From contig JADGPY010000310.1 of NCBI GenBank assembly GCA_017882205.1, forward strand, positions 1 to 5,999: a stretch of 5,999 nt of DNA, given 5' to 3'. This stretch comes from Chitinophagaceae bacterium (GTDB lineage Bacteria > Bacteroidota > Bacteroidia > Chitinophagales > Chitinophagaceae). The notes beneath the pieces are model-generated. The model was given only the letters and a program-made list of their open reading frames with translations. It was not told the origin of the DNA and ran no database searches. Positions 1 through 5,999 of this stretch are shown piece after piece. Within the stretch, counting starts at the first letter, position 1. Every line of letters starts with the position of its first letter. Both the position numbers and the translations under genes were made by a program.

Positions 1-1134
1 GAAAAGATCACCAATCATGATGTAAAAGCAGTTGAATATTTCTTAAAAGATGAGCTTGAAAAATGCGGTAGTGCTAACCTTAAGGAATGGATCCATTTCG
101 GATTGACTTCCCAGGACATCAACAATACTGCCATCCCTATGATATGGAAGGCAGCTATTGAACACGAATATTTGCCCGCTGTATTAAACCTGCACCATGT
201 ATTGTTGAAGTTAGCAGAAGAATGGAAAAACATTCCTATGTTAGCCCGCACTCATGGTCAACCTGCATCACCTACCATTCTTGGCAAGGAAATAATGGTA
301 TTTGTTGAAAGAATTGATAACCAGGTACAGCAATTCAGCTACATCCCTTTTACAGGAAAATTTGGCGGTGCTACAGGAAATTTCAATGCTCACGCTGTAG
401 CCTATCCGAAAACTGACTGGATAAAGTTTGCCAATTACTTCCTTGAAAATAAGCTTGGCTTACAAAGACAGCAATATACCACCCAGGTAGAACACTACGA
501 TACCCTCGCTGCTCATTTTGATAATATCAAACGGATCAATACGATCCTGCTGGATCTATGCCGTGACATGTGGACATACATCAGCATGGATTATTTCAAA
601 CAGAAGGTAAAAAAGAATGAAGTGGGTAGCAGCGCCATGCCACATAAAATAAATCCCATTGATTTTGAAAATGCGGAAGGCAACCTGGGCATTGCGAATG
701 TTTTGCTGGAACATTTTTCTTCTAAACTTCCTATCTCCCGTTTACAACGAGACCTGACTGATTCAACCGTTCTTAGAAACATAGGGATACCTATTGCTCA
801 TACCCTACTTTCTATCAACTCTATTAACAAAGGATTACAGAAACTTATTCTGAACAAAACAAAAATTGATCTTGATCTGGATAATAATTGGGCAGTGATG
901 GCTGAGGCAATACAAACGATCTTAAGGCGGGAGAATTATTCCAACCCATATGAGGCATTGAAAGACCTTACCAGGAATAATAAGATCATTGATAAGCAAG
1001 CCATCCATAAATTTATTAACAGCTTAGATGTTTCAGCGGCAATAAAGAAAGAGTTGAAAGCTATTACACCACATAATTATACAGGGGTACATTCTTCTTC
1101 TACTTTCTTTTCAATTGCAAACTCAACTCCATAA
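1..1134 (+). CDS. purB: Adenylosuccinate lyase, 5'-truncated by window edge
   Basis: This enzyme catalyses two fumarate-releasing steps of purine synthesis: SAICAR to AICAR, and adenylosuccinate to AMP. It is a cytosolic homotetramer of the fumarase/aspartase superfamily. The reading frame is open from base 1, before any start codon, and gives 377 residues up to the TAA at 1132-1134. By comparison with the roughly 456-residue E. coli enzyme, about 80-90 N-terminal residues lie upstream. Visible in fragment numbering are TNHDVKAVEYF (residues 4-14, with the substrate-site His), THGQPA (84-89, His85 matching the general-acid His of the family) and the flexible signature loop GSSAMPHKINP (209-219, with the catalytic Ser of the SSxMPxKxN motif). 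The wording around these motifs matches the E. coli-type PurB rather than the shorter B. subtilis type. All active-site motifs in view are intact, so the gene looks functional. The neighbours are not purine genes. Confidence 0.96.
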   Translation, partial: EKITNHDVKAVEYFLKDELEKCGSANLKEWIHFGLTSQDINNTAIPMIWKAAIEHEYLPAVLNLHHVLLKLAEEWKNIPMLARTHGQPASPTILGKEIMVFVERIDNQVQQFSYIPFTGKFGGATGNFNAHAVAYPKTDWIKFANYFLENKLGLQRQQYTTQVEHYDTLAAHFDNIKRINTILLDLCRDMWTYISMDYFKQKVKKNEVGSSAMPHKINPIDFENAEGNLGIANVLLEHFSSKLPISRLQRDLTDSTVLRNIGIPIAHTLLSINSINKGLQKLILNKTKIDLDLDNNWAVMAEAIQTILRRENYSNPYEALKDLTRNNKIIDKQAIHKFINSLDVSAAIKKELKAITPHNYTGVHSSSTFFSIANSTP

Positions 1135-1147
1135 ATATTGTATCTTG
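1115..1147 (+). promoter_or_regulatory. Possible weak Bacteroidota-type promoter for the acyltransferase gene
   Basis: TATCTTG at 1141-1147 resembles the Bacteroidota -7 element TAnnTTTG with one T missing. A TTG at 1115-1117, inside the end of purB, lies 23 nt upstream, which is at the long end of the spacing accepted for the -33 element. If used, transcription would begin around 1152-1155, leaving only about 10 nt before the ATG at 1164. The match is imperfect, and read-through from purB is an equally good explanation for expression. Confidence 0.25.
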
Positions 1148-1163
1148 CTTGTCAACCAAAACT

Positions 1164-2231
1164 ATGCTCCCAACTAAAGCTCAATCACGTCTGTTCTACG
1201 CCGACTTTTTAAGAGCGCTGGCGATCTTTGCTGTTATCATATTGCACAATGCCGCTGATTATGATGACCAGTTGGGCGATATTCCAGCCTCTCATTGGTG
1301 GGCAGGCACTATCTGGGATGGCTTAGTTCGTTTTTGTGTTCCAATGTTTGTGGCACTCAGTGGCGCTTTCCTATTAAAGCAAAGCAAAGAGGTAACCTTT
1401 TCTGAAGTGTTTAAAAAGCGCTTACCAAAGATCATTATCCCACTGATCTTCTGGAGCCTTATTTACATATTGTACGAAGGATATGCTAGCGAGGAAGGTA
1501 TCAGATCAATCAATTGGATGGAAAAACTAAAGGTATTTTACCAGGGGCCGGTGATCTATCATCTCTGGTTCCTGTATATGATGATAGGCATCTATCTTCT
1601 TTACCCGGTGATGAACCTGTTTATTACTGCCGCTAAAGAAGTTCACATTCGTTACTTCCTAATTGTATGGTTCATCAGCAATTGCATCATTAATATCAGT
1701 GACGCCATCACTGATACTACTTTTGGAGTGGGGTTGAATTTCTTTGCAGAATACTCCGGTTACTTTGTTCTCGGTTATTATCTTACTCATTATACTTTTT
1801 CAAAAAGACAACTAACCGTGGCCTATCTTCTGGGAGTTGCAGGCTTCAGCCTTTCCATATTATTTCCTGCTATTTGTATTCATTTACATTTTGATGATAG
1901 GGCAACATTGATCGAAAGTGATTTCACTCCTGATATAGTATTATGCGTGACAGGTTTGATCCTATGGTTTCAGAACCGGACGTATACCGGGAAACCTGGT
2001 CTGATCACTAAGATCATTTCACAAATAAGCAAGGAAAGCTTCGGTATCTACCTGGTTCACGTTCTGGTTATGGAAATTATCTTTTCTGATGACAATAGTT
2101 ATGCGGATGTAGTGGATGGCTGGCATCCGGGCTGGGCTATTCCGTTAAAGGCATTGATCATCCTCATCGTTTCATTTTTATTAGTGAAAATTATCAGGCT
2201 TATTCCTTATTTCAGAAAAGTTGTCGGATGA
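1164..2231 (+). CDS. Acyltransferase-3 family integral membrane protein (probable O-acetyltransferase)
   Basis: This is a 355-residue polytopic inner-membrane protein of the acyltransferase-3 family (OafA/WecH-like). The family moves acyl groups, usually acetyl, onto cell-surface sugars, lipids or peptidoglycan; the acceptor here cannot be told from sequence. Residues 10-30 hold the family N-terminal motif, FYADFLRALA followed by a hydrophobic run ending in His28, the expected catalytic His. VPMFVALSGAFLL (59-71) is the second hallmark segment. YHLWFLYMMIGIYLLYP (132-148) is the hallmark third block and resembles WecH. SFGIYLVHVLV (292-302) is the conserved late helix with its His. Further hydrophobic segments lie near 91-104, 162-178, 196-207, 217-236, 257-269 and 325-347, consistent with about ten helices. 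There is no fused SGNH hydrolase domain, so it is the short form. I chose the ATG at 1164 over an in-frame TTG at 1149, because the TTG adds only five non-conserved residues and sits beside a possible promoter element. Neither start has a Shine-Dalgarno sequence. Confidence 0.88.
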   Translation: MLPTKAQSRLFYADFLRALAIFAVIILHNAADYDDQLGDIPASHWWAGTIWDGLVRFCVPMFVALSGAFLLKQSKEVTFSEVFKKRLPKIIIPLIFWSLIYILYEGYASEEGIRSINWMEKLKVFYQGPVIYHLWFLYMMIGIYLLYPVMNLFITAAKEVHIRYFLIVWFISNCIINISDAITDTTFGVGLNFFAEYSGYFVLGYYLTHYTFSKRQLTVAYLLGVAGFSLSILFPAICIHLHFDDRATLIESDFTPDIVLCVTGLILWFQNRTYTGKPGLITKIISQISKESFGIYLVHVLVMEIIFSDDNSYADVVDGWHPGWAIPLKALIILIVSFLLVKIIRLIPYFRKVVG

Positions 2232-2271
2232 GAAAAAGCAATATAATCGGTGACAATTGAACCACAGCGAG
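2232..2271. other. Convergent intergenic gap without a clear terminator
   Basis: These 40 nt separate two genes that run toward each other. I looked for a GC-rich hairpin with a T tract on either strand and found only a short palindrome, CAATTG, and a weak A-rich/T-rich pairing between the flanks. No intrinsic terminator is supported. The two transcripts therefore either end by another mechanism or overlap at their 3' ends. Confidence 0.4.
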
Positions 2272-2766
2272 TTATTTCTTAATAGAAAACGCATTCAACT
2301 CTCCCCCATCCTCAATGAAATTGTCTTCCTGGGTGAAGCCACATTTATCCAACACATTCTTTGAATTAACATTAGTTATCTCTGTAAAAGCATAGATAGT
2401 TTCATACCCTGTAGATTGAAAAATGTACGCTATGCTTTGGCTCACTACTTCTGTTGCAAGTCCCTTACCCCAATCCTCTTTTTTGATAGCATATCCTATC
2501 TCAATCGCATTTGTCTCACGGGTAGCCCGCATTAAAAAGGTGCCGATAAATGAAGAAGTCTTCTTTTCGATTATTACATACCGGCCCTCATGTGGTTGCA
2601 TTTCATACTGCATAAGTTGTTCGTCGAAGATCTGCTTCGTTTCCTGGATATTAAGGGTGGGACCGATCAATTCACTAATGGCGGGATCACCATAAAGGTC
2701 ATGAAGGTTATCGAGGTCTTCTATCCCCCAGTGCCTGACAAATAAACGTGGTGTTTCAAAAATCAT
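2272..2766 (-). CDS. GNAT N-acetyltransferase, RimJ/RimL type
   Basis: This 164-residue cytosolic protein belongs to the GCN5-related acetyltransferases, RimJ/RimL branch. These enzymes transfer acetyl from acetyl-CoA to an amine, such as a protein N-terminus, a small molecule or an antibiotic. The substrate is unknown. The opening ETPRLFVRHWGIEDLDNL (4-21) is the standard first strand and helix of this branch. EIGYAIKKEDWGKGLATEVV (89-108) is motif A with the WGKGLA pyrophosphate-binding turn for acetyl-CoA. TNVNSKNVLDKCGF (131-144) is the usual late block, where Asn and Ser contact the cofactor. The length is normal for a single-domain GNAT. Its ATG lies 9 nt after the prfC stop on the same strand, so it is probably the second gene of a prfC operon. 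No Shine-Dalgarno sequence precedes it, but its ATG overlaps the stop of a two-codon mini-ORF. Co-transcription with a translation factor hints at a ribosome- or factor-related target, but that is only inference. Confidence 0.9.
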   Translation of the reverse strand: MIFETPRLFVRHWGIEDLDNLHDLYGDPAISELIGPTLNIQETKQIFDEQLMQYEMQPHEGRYVIIEKKTSSFIGTFLMRATRETNAIEIGYAIKKEDWGKGLATEVVSQSIAYIFQSTGYETIYAFTEITNVNSKNVLDKCGFTQEDNFIEDGGELNAFSIKK

Positions 2767-2774
2767 TAGCTCAT
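2766..2774 (-). other. Two-codon mini-ORF overlapping the GNAT start
   Basis: On the minus strand, right after the prfC TAA and one T, the sequence reads ATG AGC TAA, and the last A of that TAA is the first base of the GNAT ATG (TAATG). A ribosome that finishes prfC could restart on this minimal frame, stop at once, and restart again on the GNAT gene. The reading is certain as sequence. Its use in translation is a guess, since such short frames arise easily by chance. Confidence 0.3.
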
Positions 2775-2775
2775 A

Positions 2776-4380
2776 TTACTTATGAATTTCACTCGTAAAA
2801 TGAAATTCTATATCTGGATTATTGGTTCTTTCGGTATTTAAAAACCATTCACTTTGTGCAAGATAAACAAGGTGTCCGTCTTTGTCCTTTGCGATGTTGG
2901 AACTTTTAAATCGTACAAAATCCTGCAACTTTTTAGGATCCTTACTGGTCAGCCAGCAAGCTTTGTAAAAAGGAATATTATTCAATTGCACTGAGGCGCC
3001 ATATTCATGAAGCAGCCTATATTGGATCACTTCAAACTGTAGTTCACCAACACAACCTATTATCTTTTTATTTCCTCCAAATTGCGTAAACAACTGGGCA
3101 ACCCCTTCATCGGTAAGCTGTGACAGTCCTTTTTCCAACTGCTTTGTCCTCATAGGATCTTTATTCACTACTTCTTTAAAGATCTCAGGAGAGAAAGATG
3201 GAATACCAGTGAAGTAGAAATTCTCCCCTTCTGTAAGAGTATCCCCTATCTTAAAATTTCCGGTATCAAACAATCCAACTACATCCCCGGCAAAAGCCTC
3301 ATCAACTACTTCTTTCTCCCTGGCTAAAAAAGAATAGGGTGCACTAAACCTAACGTCTTTATTAATCCTAACATGGTGAAAATATTTATTACGTTCAAAC
3401 TTGCCGCTGCAAACCCGTAAAAAGGCGATCCGGTCACGATGTTTTGGATCCAGGTTAGCATGTATTTTGAATATGAACCCGGAAAACTTTGGTTCCCATA
3501 CATGCACCGGACGCAGAGTGGTTTCCCGGTCACGGGGTGTAGGCGCTATCTGGATAAATGTATCAAGCAACTCCTTTACTCCAAAGTTGTTAACAGCGCT
3601 CCCAAAAAATACGGGTGCTATCTTCCCACTTAAGTAATCTTCTATTTTCAATGGACCATATACTCCATCCAGCAATTCAACATCTTCACGTAATTGGCTT
3701 GCATCACGATCCCCGATTATTTTATCCAGTTCTGGGTTGGAAAGATCTTCAAATGAAACTACCCCTTCCCCGGAACCTTTTGAATGGGCTGCAAAAAGTA
3801 CCAGGCTTTTATCATGAAGATTATATACCCCTTTAAAATCCTTACCACTATTAATGGGCCAGGTCATAGGGTGAAGTGAAATCTTTAGTTCGTTCTCAAT
3901 TTCTTCCAGGAGGTCAAACCGGTTTTTACCATCCCTATCCATCTTGTTTATAAATACTATAACCGGGGTATCCCGCATCCGGCATACTTCCATAAGCCGG
4001 CGGGTTTGCTCTTCTACTCCATTCACACTATCGATCACAAGCACCACACTATCCACTGCAGTAAGTGTACGGTAGGTGTCTTCTGCAAAGTCTTTGTGAC
4101 CAGGAGTATCAAGAAGGTTTATGAGCATCTTGTTATACTCAAAGCTCATTACTGATGTAGCCACAGAAATACCTCTTTGGCGTTCTATCTCCATAAAGTC
4201 GCTGGTGGCATACTTTTTAATTTTATTGCTCTTAACTGCCCCTGCAACCTGGATGGCACCACCAAATAACAAAAATTTTTCGGTTAATGTCGTCTTTCCA
4301 GCATCCGGGTGAGATATTATGGCGAAAGTTTTACGCTTTCGTATCTCGTTCAAATACTTTGTATTTATTTCGGCACACAT
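2776..4380 (-). CDS. prfC: Peptide chain release factor 3 (RF3), translational GTPase
   Basis: RF3 is a cytosolic GTPase that removes RF1 or RF2 from the ribosome after peptide release, and it also helps with quality control after miscoding. The 534 residues compare well with the 529 of E. coli RF3. The GTPase domain is complete: P-loop SHPDAGKT (23-30), switch I ERQRGISV (66-73), DTPGHKDF (91-98, with His95 the catalytic His), NKMD (145-148) and the G5-like GSAVNNFG (260-267). FMEIERQRGISVATSVMSF (62-80) is characteristic of RF3 and separates it from EF-G and LepA. Domain II begins near FSGFIFKIHANLDPKHRDR (299-317). The C-terminal domain has GGNKKIIGCVGELQFEV (about 439-455). The ATG at 4380 gives the expected N-terminal length. 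It is read divergently from the acyl-CoA dehydrogenase gene, probably from the -7 element at 4407-4414, and is followed by a GNAT gene after 9 nt. No defect is seen. Confidence 0.97.
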   Translation of the reverse strand: MCAEINTKYLNEIRKRKTFAIISHPDAGKTTLTEKFLLFGGAIQVAGAVKSNKIKKYATSDFMEIERQRGISVATSVMSFEYNKMLINLLDTPGHKDFAEDTYRTLTAVDSVVLVIDSVNGVEEQTRRLMEVCRMRDTPVIVFINKMDRDGKNRFDLLEEIENELKISLHPMTWPINSGKDFKGVYNLHDKSLVLFAAHSKGSGEGVVSFEDLSNPELDKIIGDRDASQLREDVELLDGVYGPLKIEDYLSGKIAPVFFGSAVNNFGVKELLDTFIQIAPTPRDRETTLRPVHVWEPKFSGFIFKIHANLDPKHRDRIAFLRVCSGKFERNKYFHHVRINKDVRFSAPYSFLAREKEVVDEAFAGDVVGLFDTGNFKIGDTLTEGENFYFTGIPSFSPEIFKEVVNKDPMRTKQLEKGLSQLTDEGVAQLFTQFGGNKKIIGCVGELQFEVIQYRLLHEYGASVQLNNIPFYKACWLTSKDPKKLQDFVRFKSSNIAKDKDGHLVYLAQSEWFLNTERTNNPDIEFHFTSEIHK

Positions 4381-4406
4381 TCTTTAGAAGACTATTTTTT
4401 GGAGCG

Positions 4407-4414
4407 CAAAGGTA
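4407..4414 (-). promoter_or_regulatory. Bacteroidota -7 element for prfC
   Basis: Read on the minus strand, this is TACCTTTG, an exact fit to TAnnTTTG, followed by CGC. Transcription would start near 4400, leaving about 20 nt before the prfC ATG at 4380. The nearest upstream TTG (complement of 4442-4444) is 27 nt away, longer than the usual 17-23, so the -33 element is weak or absent. The site lies where the -33 element of the opposing promoter would be expected. Confidence 0.6.
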
Positions 4415-4427
4415 ACTGAATTAGGGG

Positions 4428-4435
4428 TATTTTTG
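4428..4435 (+). promoter_or_regulatory. Bacteroidota -7 element for the acyl-CoA dehydrogenase operon
   Basis: TATTTTTG fits TAnnTTTG exactly and is followed by CGC. Transcription would start near 4442, giving a leader of roughly 12 nt before the ATG at 4454, with no Shine-Dalgarno sequence. The best upstream TTTG (4398-4401) is 26 nt away, somewhat beyond the usual spacing. The likely product of this promoter is a two-gene message with yggS. Confidence 0.6.
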
Positions 4436-4453
4436 CGCACTCAACATACTAGT

Positions 4454-5608
4454 ATGGACTATCAATTGTCAGAAGAACATGAAATGATACGGCAGGCGGC
4501 AAAAGATTTTGCCATAAATGAATGTTTACCCGGGGTAATAGAACGGGATGAACAACAAAAATTTCCCAGGGAGCAAGTTATGAAGCTTGCTGAACTTGGA
4601 TTTATGGGAATGATGGTAGAACCAGAATATGGTGGTGCCGGGCTGGATACCATAAGCTATGTGCTGGCGATGGAAGAGATCAGCAAGGTAGATGCCAGCA
4701 CCAGTGTTTGTATGAGCGTTAATAATAGTCTTGTATGTTGGGGATTACAAACGTATGGGACTGAAGAACAGAAGAAAAAATATTTAACCCCACTTGCACA
4801 GGGAAGAAAGGATGGGGAATTATTCATCGGCGCATTTTTATTGAGTGAGCCCGAAGCTGGCAGCGACGCAACTTCTCAAAGAACCACTGCAGAAGACAAA
4901 GGAGATCATTACATAATAAATGGCACTAAGAATTGGATCACTAATGGGGGAACAGCTTCAGTTTATCTTGTTATCGCACAGACAGATGTTACTAAGGGCA
5001 GTCGCGGCATCAATGTTTTTATTGTAGAAAAGAAATGGCCCGGGGTAACCGTTGGGGCAAAAGAAAACAAACTCGGTATCCGTGGAAGCGACACTCATTC
5101 TATCATGTTCGCTGATGTAATAGTGCCTAAAGAAAATCGCATCGGGGAAGATGGATTTGGATTTGTCTTTGCAATGAAGACACTTTCCGGGGGAAGGATT
5201 GGTATCGCATCCCAGGCGCTGGGTATTGCAGCAGGCGCTTATGAACGTTCTCTTGAATATTCAAAACAAAGAAAGTCATTTGGTAAAGAGATCATGCATC
5301 ACCAGATCATTCAATTCAAGTTGGCAGATATGGCCACCAGGATAGATGCATCAAGGTTATTATGTTTTAGGGCAGCATGGGAAAAAGACAGTGGCAAGGA
5401 TTATACAGTAAGTGCTGCACAGGCTAAGGTGTTCGCAAGCGAAACCGCTATGTGGACAACCACAGAAGCTGTACAGGTACATGGTGGATATGGCTTTGTG
5501 AAAGAATATCATGTAGAGCGGATGATGAGAGATGCCAAGATCACACAGATATATGAAGGAACCAGTGAGGTGCAAAGGATTGTTATAAGCAGGGCAATCC
5601 TGAAATAG
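4454..5608 (+). CDS. Acyl-CoA dehydrogenase, short-chain (butyryl-CoA) type
   Basis: This FAD enzyme oxidises acyl-CoA to trans-2-enoyl-CoA, the first step of beta-oxidation, normally passing electrons to an electron transfer flavoprotein. It has 384 residues, typical of the soluble tetrameric family. The N-terminal helical domain spans about 1-120. The first signature region, FLLSEPEAGSDATS (128-141), and the WITNGG loop (161-166) bind FAD and substrate. KLGIRGSDT (206-214) opens the second half of the beta domain. QVHGGYGFVKEYHVERMMRD (341-360) matches the second family signature. IYEGTSEVQR (366-375) carries Glu368, the expected catalytic base at the position used by SCAD and MCAD. The alternative site used by LCAD and isovaleryl-CoA dehydrogenase, near SGGRIGIA (245-252), has no Glu. 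Chain-length preference cannot be fixed from sequence; branched-chain acyl-CoA is possible. I chose the ATG at 4454 because an upstream in-frame TTG at 4433 lies inside the promoter element. Its stop overlaps the yggS start by one base. Confidence 0.95.
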   Translation: MDYQLSEEHEMIRQAAKDFAINECLPGVIERDEQQKFPREQVMKLAELGFMGMMVEPEYGGAGLDTISYVLAMEEISKVDASTSVCMSVNNSLVCWGLQTYGTEEQKKKYLTPLAQGRKDGELFIGAFLLSEPEAGSDATSQRTTAEDKGDHYIINGTKNWITNGGTASVYLVIAQTDVTKGSRGINVFIVEKKWPGVTVGAKENKLGIRGSDTHSIMFADVIVPKENRIGEDGFGFVFAMKTLSGGRIGIASQALGIAAGAYERSLEYSKQRKSFGKEIMHHQIIQFKLADMATRIDASRLLCFRAAWEKDSGKDYTVSAAQAKVFASETAMWTTTEAVQVHGGYGFVKEYHVERMMRDAKITQIYEGTSEVQRIVISRAILK

Positions 5609-5999
5609 TGATATATAAAGATAAATACAAAGAAATTCTTACAGAAATTGCCGGGAGGGCCACACTGGTAGCGGTTTCCAAGACGAAACCAGAAGATGAG
5701 ATCCTGGAATTATATCATCTCGGACAAAGAGATTTTGCAGAAAATTATGTACAGGAATTAGTAGATAAACAAGAACATCTACCTAAGGATATTCGTTGGC
5801 ATTTTATTGGACATCTACAAAGCAATAAAGTGAAATACATTGCGCCCTTTGTATCCTTGATACATAGTGTGGATAGTTTTAAATTGTTGAAAGAGATCAA
5901 TAAACAGGGGCAAAAAAATAACCGGATCATTGATTGTCTTTTGCAGGTTCATATAGCGGTGGAAGAAACAAAATTTGGATTAGATGAGAAGGAGTTGAA
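5608..5999 (+). CDS. yggS: YggS/PLPBP-family PLP-homeostasis protein, 3'-truncated by window edge
   Basis: This family binds pyridoxal 5'-phosphate without known catalysis and keeps vitamin B6 and amino-acid pools in balance (E. coli YggS, human PLPBP, cyanobacterial PipY). The window holds the first 130 codons of a protein that usually has about 220-235 residues. It has the alanine-racemase-like barrel start. LVAVSKTKP (20-28) contains Lys25, the expected PLP Schiff-base lysine. GQRDFAENYVQEL, WHFIGHLQSNK and SLIHSVDS follow in the usual order. The family glycine before ENYVQE is an alanine here. The start must be the GTG at 5608-5610: the frame has a TGA at 5566-5568, and no ATG or TTG lies between it and the conserved core. 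The GTG shares its G with the TAG stop of the acyl-CoA dehydrogenase gene (TAGTG), which implies coupled translation. No functional link between the two genes is evident. Confidence 0.93.
   Translation, partial: MIYKDKYKEILTEIAGRATLVAVSKTKPEDEILELYHLGQRDFAENYVQELVDKQEHLPKDIRWHFIGHLQSNKVKYIAPFVSLIHSVDSFKLLKEINKQGQKNNRIIDCLLQVHIAVEETKFGLDEKEL

Larger units (their letters stand above)
4404..4438. repeat. Inverted repeat spanning the divergent promoters
   Basis: GCGCAAAGGTA (4404-4414) faces TATTTTTGCGC (4428-4438). The outer seven bases, GCGCAAA and TTTGCGC, are perfectly inverted, and 9 of 11 positions match overall across a 13-nt spacer. Each arm contains one of the two -7 elements, so part of the symmetry follows from having the same promoter motif on both strands. 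The shared GCGC flank goes beyond the core motif. Confidence 0.6.

Noticed and set aside
1149..1163. TTG start extending the acyltransferase by five residues
   Set aside because: The added residues are not part of the conserved N-terminal helix, and an ATG follows at 1164 at a suitable distance. The choice is not certain.
2255..2260. CAATTG palindrome between the convergent genes as a terminator
   Set aside because: It is six AT-rich bases with no loop and no T tract, which is too weak for an intrinsic terminator.
2423..2695. 90-codon plus-strand open frame inside the GNAT gene
   Set aside because: It is antisense to a well-recognised GNAT frame, its translation shows no family pattern, and it has no promoter or ribosome site.
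3401..3836. Several 64-78 codon plus-strand open frames inside prfC
   Set aside because: All are antisense to the intact RF3 frame and overlap one another in different frames. Their translations look like non-coding shadows.
4433..4453. Upstream TTG start extending the acyl-CoA dehydrogenase by seven residues
   Set aside because: The TTG forms the end of the TATTTTTG promoter element, so it would lie before the transcription start. Family members begin close to the ATG at 4454.
5360..5930. Minus-strand open frames within the acyl-CoA dehydrogenase and yggS genes
   Set aside because: They are Cys- and Leu-rich translations of the antisense of well-conserved genes, with no independent signals.
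1..5999. A new defence, mobile or secondary-metabolism system
   Set aside because: Every gene fits a known housekeeping family with intact motifs, the genes are tightly packed, and I saw no direct repeats, transposase, integrase, tRNA or CRISPR-like array.

Overview
The window is a chromosomal stretch of ordinary housekeeping genes. It most likely comes from a member of the Bacteroidota, perhaps close to the Chitinophagaceae. Three things suggest this. The start codons lack Shine-Dalgarno sequences. The only intergenic gap with room for promoters carries two exact copies of the Bacteroidota -7 element TAnnTTTG. The protein wording, as recalled (notably YggS and RF3), also fits that phylum. 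The genus is an inference and was not tested by a search.

Layout, left to right. The 3' part of purB (adenylosuccinate lyase, E. coli-type) runs off the left edge and ends at 1134. After 29 nt an acyltransferase-3 family integral membrane protein follows on the same strand (1164-2231). It converges, across 40 nt, on a minus-strand pair: prfC (peptide chain release factor 3, 2776-4380) and a RimJ/RimL-type GNAT acetyltransferase (2272-2766) 9 nt downstream of it. A 73-nt divergent promoter region (4381-4453) separates prfC from a plus-strand pair: a short-chain-type acyl-CoA dehydrogenase (4454-5608) and the start of a yggS/PLPBP-family PLP-homeostasis gene (from 5608, cut by the right edge). 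The last two genes overlap by one base (TAGTG).

The genes belong to separate basic processes: purine synthesis, cell-surface or glycan acylation, translation termination, acyl-CoA oxidation and vitamin B6 homeostasis. I see no single pathway joining them. The credible transcription units are prfC-GNAT and acyl-CoA dehydrogenase-yggS, fired divergently from 4381-4453. The acyltransferase gene may be read through from purB.

I found no mobile element, CRISPR array, RNA gene, frameshift or recognisable new system. The observations most worth a second look are the mirror-symmetric, mutually overlapping divergent promoters, the one-base overlap with a GTG start at yggS, and a two-codon mini-ORF at the prfC/GNAT junction. 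No intergenic gap exceeds 80 nt.
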